A stretch of DNA of 64,000 nucleotides, taken from contig CP136575.1 in the NCBI GenBank assembly GCA_035196065.1, positions 1,517,001 to 1,581,000 of the forward strand, in the 5' to 3' direction. Origin of the DNA: Sphingobium sp. Its GTDB lineage: Bacteria; Pseudomonadota; Alphaproteobacteria; Sphingomonadales; Sphingomonadaceae. A program made the translations under genes and the position numbers. Below are positions 42,251 to 52,100 of this stretch, piece after piece (positions within the stretch are counted from its first letter, which is position 1; the number at the start of each line of letters is the position of its first letter). Under the pieces are notes generated by a model. That model was not told where the DNA came from, did no database searches, and saw only the letters and a program-made list of their open reading frames with translations.

Positions 42251-42286
42251 TGTGAGCGTTCACAAGGTGTAAAATGAACGTTCACA
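42251..42286. promoter_or_regulatory. Two LacI-type operators between receptor and halogenase-like genes
   Basis: Site one, TGTGAGCGTTCACA (42251-42264), and site two, AATGAACGTTCACA (42273-42286), share the right half GTTCACA and the central CG. Their centres are 22 bases apart, two helical turns, so repressor dimers could sit on the same face. They can control both divergent genes. The GH3 operator at 31855 has the same form. Confidence 0.65.
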
Positions 42287-42339
42287 TTTTGATGGAATGC
42301 GTTATTGCAATTGGACAGTCTTTCGAGTGGATAGGGCAT

Positions 42340-43845
42340 ATGGCGATCGAAAAAATCATTATTGTCGGCGGCGGAACAGCAGGCTGGATGGCCGCCGCAG
42401 CCTTGTCGCGAATAAAGGCCGGGCGCGCTGTCGATATTACGCTTGTCGAGTCGGAGCAGATTGGCACCGTCGGGGTCGGCGAAGCCACGATTCCGCCATT
42501 TCTCGATTTCAACAAATTGCTGGAAGTCGATGAGCGTGAGATGCTTGCCGCCGTGCAGGGCAGTTTCAAACTGGGCATCCAGTTCGTCAACTGGGGCAAA
42601 TTGGGCGACAGCTATATCCACCCGTTCGGCAATTATGGCTACCAGATGGAGGGCATATCGTTCCACCATATTTGGCACAAATACCATCAGGCGGGCGACA
42701 AGCGGCCCATTCAAGTCTTCAATATGGAAACAATGGCCGCACATTTCGGCCGCTTTGCACGGACAGAAGATTATCAGCGCGAAGATTTGCCGCCCGTAAA
42801 TTATGCCTATCATATTGATGCTGGCCGCTACGCCAGATTTTTGCGCAGCTATGCGGAAAAGCGCGGCGTGGTGCAGAAAGAGGGCAAGGTCACCAGTGTC
42901 GCGCAGGATAGTGAAAACGGCTTCATCACGTCGATTACCCTGGACGATGGCAGCGTTTTTGAAGGCGATCTGTTCATTGATTGCTCCGGTTTCCGCGGCC
43001 TGTTGATCGAACAAACGCTCAAAACAGGTTATGAGGACTGGACGCATTACCTGCCCTGTGACCGTGCGGTCGCTTTGCCCTGCATGCGTGAAGACGGCAG
43101 CCCGCCATTGCCCTACACGCGCGCCACAGCGCATAGCGCAGGCTGGCAATGGCAAGTCCCCTTGCAACATCGCAATGGCAACGGACATGTCTATTGCAGC
43201 AGCTATATGGGCGACGATGAGGCGCTTGATATCTTGGTCAAGAATATGGCCGGAAAACCGGGTGCGGATCCGAACTTCCTGCGTTTTACAACGGGCAGAC
43301 GGAAGAAGTTCTGGAACAAGAATGTCGTGGCACTCGGTCTTTCGGCGGGTTTTATGGAGCCGCTGGAATCCACCTCGATCCACTTGATCAACACCGGCAT
43401 CAACAAGCTGATCGCGCTGCTTTCACTGGATGGAATAACGCAGGCGCAGGAAGATGCTTTCAACCGGCTGACCGGGAAAGAATATGAGCGTATTCGCGAC
43501 TTCCTGATCCTTCATTATAATTCGACCACGCGCAGCGATAGCGAATTCTGGAATCATTGCCGGACTATGGCAGTGCCAGATAGCCTCACCGAAAAGGTCG
43601 AATTGTTCCGTTTGAATGGACAAATCTTCCGCGAGGATGATGAACTTTTCACGGAAACAAGCTGGGCAGCGGTGATGATGGGGCAAGGTATTGCGATGGG
43701 GGGCCATAACACCATGGCGGATGGTCTGAAGGAGCCTGCGACTGCAAAGGAAATGGACGCCATTGAGCAGTCTATTCGCTTTGTGGTCCAGCATATGCCG
43801 GGCCATGGCGAATATCTCAGCAAATATTGCCCAGCGGTTTTGTAA
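42340..43845 (+). CDS. Tryptophan-halogenase-like flavin-dependent protein
   Basis: A 501-residue protein from 42340. The frame extends upstream to 42274, but that part overlaps the operators. GGGTAGWMAA (10-19) binds FAD; Lys77 in GSFKLGIQFVNW matches the catalytic lysine of PrnA-type halogenases; WQWQVP (269-274) matches WxWxIP; FMEPLESTSIHL holds the equivalent catalytic glutamate region. The family chlorinates or brominates aromatic rings using FADH2 and halide. However, many members in sphingomonads and Xanthomonas lie beside glycan TonB-dependent receptors and their true substrate is unknown. No flavin reductase is nearby. It is divergent from the receptor under shared operators. Confidence 0.85.
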   Translation: MAIEKIIIVGGGTAGWMAAAALSRIKAGRAVDITLVESEQIGTVGVGEATIPPFLDFNKLLEVDEREMLAAVQGSFKLGIQFVNWGKLGDSYIHPFGNYGYQMEGISFHHIWHKYHQAGDKRPIQVFNMETMAAHFGRFARTEDYQREDLPPVNYAYHIDAGRYARFLRSYAEKRGVVQKEGKVTSVAQDSENGFITSITLDDGSVFEGDLFIDCSGFRGLLIEQTLKTGYEDWTHYLPCDRAVALPCMREDGSPPLPYTRATAHSAGWQWQVPLQHRNGNGHVYCSSYMGDDEALDILVKNMAGKPGADPNFLRFTTGRRKKFWNKNVVALGLSAGFMEPLESTSIHLINTGINKLIALLSLDGITQAQEDAFNRLTGKEYERIRDFLILHYNSTTRSDSEFWNHCRTMAVPDSLTEKVELFRLNGQIFREDDELFTETSWAAVMMGQGIAMGGHNTMADGLKEPATAKEMDAIEQSIRFVVQHMPGHGEYLSKYCPAVL

Positions 43846-43889
43846 CTAGATAAAAGCCAATGAAATTGGGGGCATGCTCTCTATCGCGT

Positions 43890-45365
43890 TCAGACGCGGA
43901 AGGAGCATTCTGCACCCTGCGCCACCATTGCCGTTTGCGCCTGCCATGCGCGGCTCAGCGATGGTCCATCCGCAGCGCCGAATAGATAGCGGTCCGGCCG
44001 GATGAGGACCGCATCGGCGCCGGTCTGGTTCAGCCAATCCCGCAAAGCCGGGGCAAAGGGAGCAAGATCCTTCCGGTCGAGATCCTCTCGACTGAGGAGC
44101 CATGGCTCCGCTCCCACCACATCATCGAGCCGCGCACCCTCGCTCGACACAAATTGCGGGAAATAGCTGCCGGCAACTGCGCAGCCAGTGAGGATGATTC
44201 CGGCAGTGATTGGCGGATATGCCGGCGGCCCGTCGGGCAATTTCCCAAGGGCGCGGGCGAGCTTGAATTTGAGGTCGCGCATCCACGCACCCCATTTGCT
44301 GGTGATGCACACTGTGCGCCCCATCATGATCGCCATTTCGATGGTTGCGCGGACATTGGGTTCGCGTTCCGGCTGGTAACTGTCGAGCAGGCTGTCGGGC
44401 GCTTTGCCGGTGACAACCTCTGCCAGTTTCCAGCCGAGATTGGCGGCATCGCGAAGGCCCGAACACATGCCCTGTCCCGCAAAGGGCGGCGTCTGGTGCG
44501 CGGCATCGCCTGCCAGCAGCACGCGGCCCTTGCGCCATTGGTTAGCGATACGCGCTCGAAAGGTATAGATCGCCTTGCGTTCGATCCGCACGGCACCCTT
44601 CACCTTCCATGGCTCCAGCAGCTTTTCGATAAAGGCATCGTCGCTGACCTGCTCGGCGCTTTCGCCCGGCTTGATCATAAATTCCCAGCGGTGCCGGCCT
44701 TCCCCCATCAGCACGCAGGTCGTCGGGCGTTCAGGGTTGCAGATCTGCAGATTTTTCTGGGGCAGGCGCGACGCATCATCGACCAACACATCGACAACCA
44801 GCCATGGCTCTTCAAAATTCAAATCATCAAAGGCGATGTCAGAGGCTTTGCGCAACAGCGATCGTGCACCATCGGCGCCGACAAGATAGCGGGCCTGTAT
44901 CGCCCGCTCGCCATCGGGCGTTGCAATCATCGCCGTCACTACGTCCCCGTCATCAACAAAGGATGTGACCTCCCAACCGCCATAGAATTCGGCATTGGCA
45001 TAGGCCGACAGCGCGCGCCGCAGCGCCGCCTCTACCGAAGGCTGGTGGATCATGTTCGCCACCGGCCAGCCGCCCGCGCCGATCTGTTCCGCGCCGTCGA
45101 AACGCAGCAGGACTTCGCCCTTTGCGTTGAGGAAATCATAGCGGGAGGCCCGCCGGCTTGTCGCCATCACCTCATCGGCGACCCCCGCCTCCTGCAGGAT
45201 GCGCATGCATTCATGGTCGATATGGGCTGCACGGGGCAGCGGATAGATCGCGGCTTCCTTCTCCGCGACGATCACCTTCACCCCGCGTCGCGCAAGAAGC
45301 ACCGCCAGCGTGACGCCGGTCGGGCCACCGCCCGCGATCAACACATCGCAATCAAAATCCGTCAT
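43890..45365 (-). CDS. FAD-dependent aromatic monooxygenase (MhpA-like)
   Basis: A 491-residue class A flavoprotein hydroxylase. It shows GGGPTG (12-17) for the ADP part of FAD, the DG motif in VGADGARS (163-170), and GDAAHQTPPFAGQGM (286-300), the ribityl-binding GD motif. It hydroxylates a phenolic ring using NAD(P)H and O2; the closest known types are 3-(3-hydroxyphenyl)propionate and resorcinol hydroxylases. It is the last gene of a likely operon with the ring-cleavage dioxygenase, supplying its catechol-type substrate. The stop is 45 bases from the convergent halogenase-like gene. Confidence 0.85.
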   Translation of the reverse strand: MTDFDCDVLIAGGGPTGVTLAVLLARRGVKVIVAEKEAAIYPLPRAAHIDHECMRILQEAGVADEVMATSRRASRYDFLNAKGEVLLRFDGAEQIGAGGWPVANMIHQPSVEAALRRALSAYANAEFYGGWEVTSFVDDGDVVTAMIATPDGERAIQARYLVGADGARSLLRKASDIAFDDLNFEEPWLVVDVLVDDASRLPQKNLQICNPERPTTCVLMGEGRHRWEFMIKPGESAEQVSDDAFIEKLLEPWKVKGAVRIERKAIYTFRARIANQWRKGRVLLAGDAAHQTPPFAGQGMCSGLRDAANLGWKLAEVVTGKAPDSLLDSYQPEREPNVRATIEMAIMMGRTVCITSKWGAWMRDLKFKLARALGKLPDGPPAYPPITAGIILTGCAVAGSYFPQFVSSEGARLDDVVGAEPWLLSREDLDRKDLAPFAPALRDWLNQTGADAVLIRPDRYLFGAADGPSLSRAWQAQTAMVAQGAECSFRV

Positions 45366-45401
45366 CCGAACCCTCCCCCGGATTAGCGAGCCAATTTGCG
45401 A

Positions 45402-46433
45402 TCAAAGCACCAGGATCATCCCGTCCTGCGCAACTGTCAGCTTGCCCTTAAACTGTTGCCCCATCCCCTCAGTGTACATCTGCCGGACCACGAAACTGTC
45501 GGGATAGGGTATGAGGTGCGTGAGCAGCAGGTGCTTCACCCCAGCCTCCTGCGCCTGCTGGGCGAGCGCCATATTGTCGGCATGGTAGGGGATGGTGCGT
45601 TCGGCCACGGTTGCCTCAAAATCCATTCCCAGTTTCCGCATTTGCGGGATCGCGCGGCGCACCATGTGCGCGGCATAGGATTCATGGATAGCCAGATTGG
45701 CATCGCGCATCGCATCCATGTTGACCGGACTAACCTCGGTATCGCCGCTGATGAAGACCTTTTTGCCCTTATATTTGAGGACGTAGCCCAAAGCGGGTTT
45801 CACCGGATCGTGTGCAACGAGCGTTGCATCAATCGTCACGCCATCCTTGTCATACACCCGCACCACGCGCTGACCCTCGGCAAAGGCGATTTCGAGCGGC
45901 ACGCCAAAGGCGACAGCGCGGTTCTTGGCCAGATGCGGCATATTGGCGCTGCGATAACCTTCATCGAGAGCATAAGCCTGTGCGAAGCCATCGAGCACTT
46001 GCTTAATTCCGACCGGACCTTGCACCTCCAGCGGTGTTCTTCGACCCCAAATCCAGCCGGCATTAATCAGCGTGGCAAGGTCGTTGAAATGATCCGAATG
46101 GAAATGGGTGATGAACACGCGTTCGAGCTGGTTCACCGGTATCTTGGAATGCGCGAGCGAGCGAACTGCGCTGTCACCAACGTCAAAGAGGAACATCTTG
46201 CCGCCCGCCGACACCAGCGTGCAGGCCTGTGCCTTGGCCGAGCTGACTTCGGGCGAACCGGTACCGCAGATCAGCACGCGGACATGCTCTTTGTCTTTAA
46301 GGAAGCTGCGGTCAGGCTCTTGCTGCAACCTGCCTTGGATCGCCCGGTCAACCAGTGCATCACGATTGATCCACGCCAGCACCAACGCGCCTACTGTTAG
46401 CGCCAGGACAGCGTAAATGATTTTGCGGATCAT
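45402..46433 (-). CDS. Membrane-anchored or exported MBL-fold hydrolase
   Basis: A 343-residue protein with an N-terminal hydrophobic segment (about 5-21) that could be a signal peptide or anchor. The metallo-beta-lactamase fold is shown by HFHSDH (110-115) and a second histidine-rich part near the C-terminus (IPYHADN, LLLTHLI), with two metal ions expected. The layout is like RNase Z/arylsulfatase-type hydrolases. In this operon it may hydrolyse an ester or lactone form of the aromatic substrate in the periplasm; that is inference. It is six bases from the FAH-family gene. Confidence 0.8.
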   Translation of the reverse strand: MIRKIIYAVLALTVGALVLAWINRDALVDRAIQGRLQQEPDRSFLKDKEHVRVLICGTGSPEVSSAKAQACTLVSAGGKMFLFDVGDSAVRSLAHSKIPVNQLERVFITHFHSDHFNDLATLINAGWIWGRRTPLEVQGPVGIKQVLDGFAQAYALDEGYRSANMPHLAKNRAVAFGVPLEIAFAEGQRVVRVYDKDGVTIDATLVAHDPVKPALGYVLKYKGKKVFISGDTEVSPVNMDAMRDANLAIHESYAAHMVRRAIPQMRKLGMDFEATVAERTIPYHADNMALAQQAQEAGVKHLLLTHLIPYPDSFVVRQMYTEGMGQQFKGKLTVAQDGMILVL

Positions 46434-46438
46434 CGGGC

Positions 46439-47278
46439 TCAGCCTTCCGCGACCATGGTGCCTTCGATGTGGCCGAGCCCGTCCACTTCACAGCGCACCA
46501 CGTCGCCGGCCTTCAGGAACTGGCGCGGGTCCATGGCAGCGCCGACGCCGCCCGGGGTGCCGGTAAACAGGCAGTCGCCCGGCTCCAGGGTCATCCCTAC
46601 CGAGAGATGCTCGACCTGTTGCCAGATGTTGAACACCAGATGCGCTGTGGTCGAGTTCTGTCGCACTTCGCCATTGACGAGGCAGCGCAGGCCCAGCGCG
46701 TGCGGATCGTCCACTTCATCAGCCGTGACGATCCACGGCCCCATGGGTGCATGTGTGTCGAAACTCTTGCCCAATGACCATTGCGGCGAGGCGTGCTGCC
46801 ACATGCGCTCGGTCACATCATTGCCGATACAATAGCCGAAAATGGCCGCAGGCGCGTCTTCGGTGGTAAGATGCTTGCCGCCCTTGCCAATCACGGCCAC
46901 CAGTTCGACCTCATAATCATTGGCCATCGTGCCGGTTGCGATTTCGATGTCATCATAAGGCGCATTGACGCTGGTCTGTGCCTTGGTGAACCAAACCTGC
47001 CGCTGCGGCGTTTCCATCTTTGATTCCGCGATATGGTCAGCATAGTTGAGGCCGATCGCGAAGATTTTGCCCGGACGTTGAACCGGCGCTTCCAGTCTGA
47101 CCGAGGCGAGCGGCAGGCCGCCGCCGGCAGCCGCCTTTGCCTCAAGACCGGGCTTCAGCGCGTCCCAGTCGCGGATCAGGTCGATCATCGTGCCTTCGAC
47201 ACCGCTGTCGACGATCTGGTCACCCAAGACGATGCCGGTACGGGTTTGGCCATTAGCCGTATAGGTGGCGAGTTTCAT
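46439..47278 (-). CDS. Fumarylacetoacetate hydrolase family protein
   Basis: A 279-residue protein from 47278, where AAAGGAAA precedes the ATG and the start overlaps the dioxygenase gene by four bases. An upstream frame to 47479 runs through the dioxygenase and is not used. AIGLNYADHIAES (74-86), the metal ligands Glu123 and Glu125 in NDYEVELV, Asp154 in IGNDVTER and TGTPGGVG are family hallmarks. Members cleave carbon-carbon bonds in acylpyruvates or isomerise/decarboxylate meta-cleavage products. Here it most likely acts on the product of the extradiol dioxygenase. Confidence 0.88.
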   Translation of the reverse strand: MKLATYTANGQTRTGIVLGDQIVDSGVEGTMIDLIRDWDALKPGLEAKAAAGGGLPLASVRLEAPVQRPGKIFAIGLNYADHIAESKMETPQRQVWFTKAQTSVNAPYDDIEIATGTMANDYEVELVAVIGKGGKHLTTEDAPAAIFGYCIGNDVTERMWQHASPQWSLGKSFDTHAPMGPWIVTADEVDDPHALGLRCLVNGEVRQNSTTAHLVFNIWQQVEHLSVGMTLEPGDCLFTGTPGGVGAAMDPRQFLKAGDVVRCEVDGLGHIEGTMVAEG

Positions 47279-48294
47279 GCGGGATTTCCTTTTGGCTGGC
47301 GGCTGAACAGCCGTTTGATGCGGATATTGAGGGCAGTGAAAAAAGCGATGAGGCCTGCAGGGGGCGGCATTTTGCTGGCAAACATTGGATGCGGTGCACC
47401 CCATTGCACGGCGAGCAGCGCGCTTATCGGCTGTTTCTGTGGCGGATCGGCGGCAGTGAACAGGTCGCCATCGGTCCAATGTTCGAGTTCATTGCCGAAC
47501 GGATCTTTCCAATAATCGAATATCTGGCTTCCCATTATGTGACGGCCAACGCCCCATGCGGCTTCGCGCTTCTTCGCCTTCAGATGCTGGTGGCCAAGCA
47601 TCAGGTCATCGAGATTGGCGACCTCGAACGCCGCGTGCAGCAGTCCGAGTGGGCCGGGCAGTTGCGCGAGAAATAGTGTATGATGGTCCGCGGGCTTGTC
47701 TCCGCGGTCGCAGCGCATGAACGCCCCGAGCGCAACATCCTTGGCCGCTTCCACTTCGTCGGATGTCAGAAATCCGAAACGATCCTTGTACCATTTCTCC
47801 GACGCGCGGAAATCGCGCACCTTCAAAACAGCGTGACCGATGCGGCGGACATGGGCGGGTGCGGGGTCGAGCCTTATGGTGGAGCGGAAACGCGGTTTGG
47901 CGGATGCCGTGTTTCGCTCTGGGTCAGCAAAAGCGGGCGTTGCTTCGCCTTTGCACTGGCCGGCGACAACCTCGACGCCATAGCCATCGGGATCGATCAG
48001 GCGGATGATCTTGCCGCCGCCGGGTTCTTCCAAATCGTCAATCGCGACGCCTTCGGCTGCGGCAAGCTTTTCCAGATCGGCAACAGTCTCAGCGCGGAAA
48101 CCAACCGCGAGGAACTTCGCTTCACCCGGCTGTGTCACATGGACGAACGGGCGTCCGTCGCTGCCCTTGCCGTAAAGCCGCCCGTCCGTTTCAAATGTAT
48201 GCATCCCGAAATCGTTCAGGAACGCGCGCATCGCAGCGAGGTCCGGCGCAGCAAAGCGTACATGCGCAATATCTTCGATCCGAATGATCGACAT
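47275..48294 (-). CDS. Extradiol ring-cleavage dioxygenase (VOC superfamily)
   Basis: A 339-residue two-domain VOC protein. Iron ligands are visible in the C-terminal domain: His154 in RIGHAVLKV, His220 in LLHAAFEV and Glu271 in GNELEHW. It inserts O2 into a catechol-type ring next to the diol (meta cleavage). The size is slightly longer than BphC because of a basic C-terminal tail. It is the first gene of the operon with the FAH-family, MBL-fold and monooxygenase genes, and is divergent from the TetR gene across two operators. Confidence 0.87.
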   Translation of the reverse strand: MSIIRIEDIAHVRFAAPDLAAMRAFLNDFGMHTFETDGRLYGKGSDGRPFVHVTQPGEAKFLAVGFRAETVADLEKLAAAEGVAIDDLEEPGGGKIIRLIDPDGYGVEVVAGQCKGEATPAFADPERNTASAKPRFRSTIRLDPAPAHVRRIGHAVLKVRDFRASEKWYKDRFGFLTSDEVEAAKDVALGAFMRCDRGDKPADHHTLFLAQLPGPLGLLHAAFEVANLDDLMLGHQHLKAKKREAAWGVGRHIMGSQIFDYWKDPFGNELEHWTDGDLFTAADPPQKQPISALLAVQWGAPHPMFASKMPPPAGLIAFFTALNIRIKRLFSRQPKGNPA

Positions 48295-48317
48295 CGCCTC
48301 TCTCCCGCGATTCAGTT

Positions 48318-48360
48318 TTGACTATTTGGTCAAATAACTTGCGATTGACCAGATAGTCAA
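48318..48360. promoter_or_regulatory. Twin TetR operators in the divergent promoter
   Basis: TTGACTATTTGGTCAA (48318-48333) and TTGACCAGATAGTCAA (48345-48360) are each imperfect inverted repeats, and each is the reverse complement of the other at 15 of 16 positions. They lie in the 79-base gap between the dioxygenase and TetR genes, one nearer each start, so the regulator probably represses both directions. Confidence 0.75.
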
Positions 48361-48373
48361 TTAGAATTGGCGC

Positions 48374-49012
48374 ATGGCCACTTCGTCTCAATCGCTTGCT
48401 TCATCGCCGCGTGTCGCCCGTACCCGCGCGGCGCTTATCGCTGCGGGTTTTGACCTTTTGGTCGATCGATCGATTGACGCCATTCCGATTGACGATCTGG
48501 TCGCAAAGGCGGGTGTCGCGAAGGGCAGTTTTTTCAATCATTTCGCTGACAAGCAGGATTTTGCCAACGCCATCGCCACCGAAGTGCGGCTCGAGCTTGA
48601 GGATCTTGTGGCACGGTGTAACGCGCGGATTGACGATCCGGTCGAGCGGATCGCGCGGGGCATGCGCGTCGTTGCTGAATTTGCCATCACAAACCCCAAA
48701 AGATCGGCCGTGCTGCTGCGGAGCCATGCAAGCTCGACTGCAAGAGATCATCCGCTGAACAAGGGTCTTGTCGAAGACATGGAGGCGGCCAGCGCGCTCG
48801 GATTGGTCAGGGCCGAAGCCCGTCACAGCGGCGTGCTTTATTGGCTGGGTCTTTGCCAGGTTCTGATGATCAACCTCGTCGAGCGCAAATTCCCCCGACC
48901 AGATGCCGACCGGCGGATTGAAGACATGATTGTGCTGGGATTGTCGGGGCTGGGTGTGGACGCAGAGCGCGCGACCCGGCTGGGCGACCAATTGCGCAAC
49001 TTCGCAACGTGA
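48374..49012 (+). CDS. TetR-family transcriptional regulator
   Basis: A 212-residue regulator with the N-terminal TetR helix-turn-helix (IPIDDLVAKAGVAKGSFFNHFADKQ, about 37-61), followed by an all-helical ligand domain. It starts 13 bases after a matching operator and is divergent from the aromatic operon, so repression lifted by an aromatic substrate or intermediate is likely. It also repeats its own operator arrangement, consistent with autoregulation. Confidence 0.92.
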   Translation: MATSSQSLASSPRVARTRAALIAAGFDLLVDRSIDAIPIDDLVAKAGVAKGSFFNHFADKQDFANAIATEVRLELEDLVARCNARIDDPVERIARGMRVVAEFAITNPKRSAVLLRSHASSTARDHPLNKGLVEDMEAASALGLVRAEARHSGVLYWLGLCQVLMINLVERKFPRPDADRRIEDMIVLGLSGLGVDAERATRLGDQLRNFAT

Positions 49013-49144
49013 CATGCGTCTTGGTCGCAAGATCATAACATTGGGTTATGGCTATCACATAAGTTTTTATCACATTTGCCATTTCAAAGCAGAAATTTAG
49101 TTGTAACACCCTTCGCCATATTAAAATCACATCAGGGGGCGGTA

Positions 49145-52100
49145 ATGTCAGAAACGATGAAATATGTGCGTAATGGCCTGTTGGTCGGCGCATCGACGTT
49201 GGTCTTTTTATCTCAAGTCTCGGTCGCGCAGGATACCGCAGCCGAAACTCCACCGCCCGCAAATGCTGAGCAGAAACAGCCCGAAATCGTTGTGGTTGGC
49301 AGCCGCATTGAAAATGCGAAGATTGCCGAAGCATTGCCGGTTACCGTCGTGGGTGAGGACCGTATCGCTGCAACGGGCAGCGTATCCGGCGACGATCTTT
49401 TCCGTTCCTTGCCGCAGGCAGGTGACGTCCAGTTTCAGGAATCGCGCACAACGGGCAACCTGAACGATGCGCGCGGTGACAATGCATCGATCAACCTGCG
49501 CAGTGTCGGTACGGGCAACACGCTTGTTTTGGTCAACGGACGGCGCATGATTTTGACGCCGGGAACGCAAACGGAGAATTTCGTTCCGGTCCAGACGGCA
49601 AATACCAATGCCATCCCGGTTGGCGCGACGCGGCGCATTGAAGTGCTTCGCGACGGCGCAGCCGCTATCTACGGCGCCGATGCCGTTGCGGGTGTTGTCA
49701 ATGTCGTGCTCGACGACCGTTATGAAGGCTTCAGGGTCAATGGCCGTTATGGCTTTGCAGATGGAACCAGCGAGGCAACCGTTGCTGCAAAGGCAGGGAT
49801 AGAAACCAAGTCCGGCGGACGGTTCATGCTGTTCGGCAGCTATACGCGCCGAACGCCCCTGTTTGCCAGCGAGCGCGATTTTTCCGCCAGCGAAAACCAT
49901 CTTGCTGATGTTGCCGGTACGCCCTGGGAGGCAGACACTGGCTTTGACAACCGTTCAACCTCTTCACCTTGGGGCAGCTTCACGACCGTACCGGTGACGA
50001 CGGTACGCCAAGGCACTGCGACGCTGACAGCATCGGGTGTTTTTAACATTCAGCCCACTGCGAACACGGCGGCGGGATGTTCAAGCACCGTTATCAACGG
50101 CAATCTGTGCCTTCGTTCCGGTACGATCACCGGGGCCACCTCGCGCGTGCTGCGCTATGACGAAAATCCGGATCGCACCCTGCGTGGCGGGCTGGACCGT
50201 GTGAACGTCTATGCCAGCGCAAAGCAGGAATTTGGCGCAGTCGAAATGTTTGGCGAGCTTGGCTATTATCATGCCCGCTTGCGGGGCCAGCGTGAGCAGT
50301 CCGCGCCCATTTCCAGCGCGGTGATTACGGTACCGGCGACGTCTTATTGGAACCCGCTGGGTCCGACGCTGTTTGGGACAACGCCCAATCCAAACAGGCT
50401 TGCCGGTTTGACTGGCGTGCCGACTGGCGGCCTCCCTCTGAGAATAACCACGTATCGCCCGGTGGATACCGGACCGCGGAAGTTTGAGGTGACGGATGAT
50501 ATGTTCCGCGCACTGCTCGGCCTCAGAGGAGAATTTGGTGACTTCAAATGGGAATCGGCGGCGACCTATGCCTGGGCACGCACCGACGATTTCACCAAGA
50601 ATGCGATCAGCAACACCAAGTTCCAAGAGGCACTCGCCCTTACCACTCCTGACGCCTACAACCCCTTCAACGGTGGCAACCAGACCAATTTCTCGCTCGG
50701 AGATGGTACGCCGAGCAATGCCAATACGATAAACTCGTTCCTCGTCGGGGTTCACCGCATCAGCAAAACATCGCTGACCACCTGGGATTTCAAGGTTACA
50801 AATTCGAACCTGTTTGAACTTCCCGGCGGTTCTGTCGGCTTCGCAAGCGGTGTCGAAGTGCGTTATGACAGCTACAGCGACAACCGTGATGCGCGTCTGG
50901 ATGGGACGATCACCTACCGGGATTCGGTGACCGGTATCGTCTATGGCACCGACGTTATGGGCGCCAGCCCGGCACCCGACGTGAAGGCAGATCGTACGGT
51001 TGCAGCAGCCTATGTCGAATTTGCGGTCCCCGTGATTTCCGAGGATATGAACATTCCTCTGATCAGCTCTCTCGATCTGCAGCTGGCGGCGCGCGATGAA
51101 TATTATTCGGACTTTGGCAATGTGCTGAAGCCGAAGGTTGCCGGCTTTTTGAAGGTTGTGGATGGCCTGCGGTTCCGTTCTTCATGGTCGCAAAGCTTCC
51201 GCGCCCCCAATCTTGCGCAATATTACAGCGCTGGCACCCAGGTCGCGAATACCCGCACCGACTGGGCGCAATGCCGTATCAATGTCACGACTTGCAGCGG
51301 CATCAGCACACTGGAAGTTCGCTCGGGTAACCAGCAGCTGAAACCGGAAGACGCAGAGACGATTTCATGGGGTGCGGTGTTCCAACCGCTCCGCAATCTG
51401 ACGCTTACGGTCGACCGTTGGTCGCTTAAGTCAACGGGCGTGATCGGTCTGCAAGGCGCGCAGAACCAGATATTGTTTGACTATCTTGAGCGTCTTGGCG
51501 GCCGCAGCAATCCGAACGTAGTGCGCCTTGCACCGGTAGGAACGCAGCGGGTTGGCGATATCTCCTTCGTGCAGGATGACTATTTCAACCTTGGCCCGCG
51601 CAAACTTCGCGGGATCGACATCGCCCTCAACTATGATTCCGGGAAAACGGATTTGGGGCGGTTCAGCTTCGATCTGGGCGCATCCAAACTTTTGAAATGG
51701 CAGCAGACCCCGTCTGACCTGCAGGCGCAGTTGATTGCTGCCAATGCTGCAGGGACTCTGGGCACGGGTATCAATATTACCCAGGCCGGGGATCAGGTTA
51801 AGCAAAACGGCAATCCGGAATGGCGCTTCAGCGGGAGCGTTACCTGGAAGTCGGGTCCTGTCACTGCTGGCGCGCAGTTGGACTATATCGGGTCGATATT
51901 CGACACCGGAACGACGGTTGTGAACGGAAGCTTCTACGAGGCACCTGCCTTCACGACGATGAACGCTTACATCCAGTTCCAGGGCAGAGAGCAAGACAAG
52001 CTGTTGCAAGGAATGCGCTTCCGGGTCGGTGCGCGCAATCTGTTCGACCGGGATCCTCCGCTGACTTCGTCTAACTTCGGCTTCAACGGGGCGATTGCCA

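Noticed and set aside
42133-43383. 416-codon minus-strand frame opposite the halogenase-like gene
   Set aside because: The plus strand holds all halogenase motifs in one frame; the opposite frame has no known content and would cross the operators and the receptor start.
44154-45386. 410-codon plus-strand frame opposite the monooxygenase
   Set aside because: The minus-strand monooxygenase has complete FAD motifs; the plus frame is a GC-rich antisense shadow.
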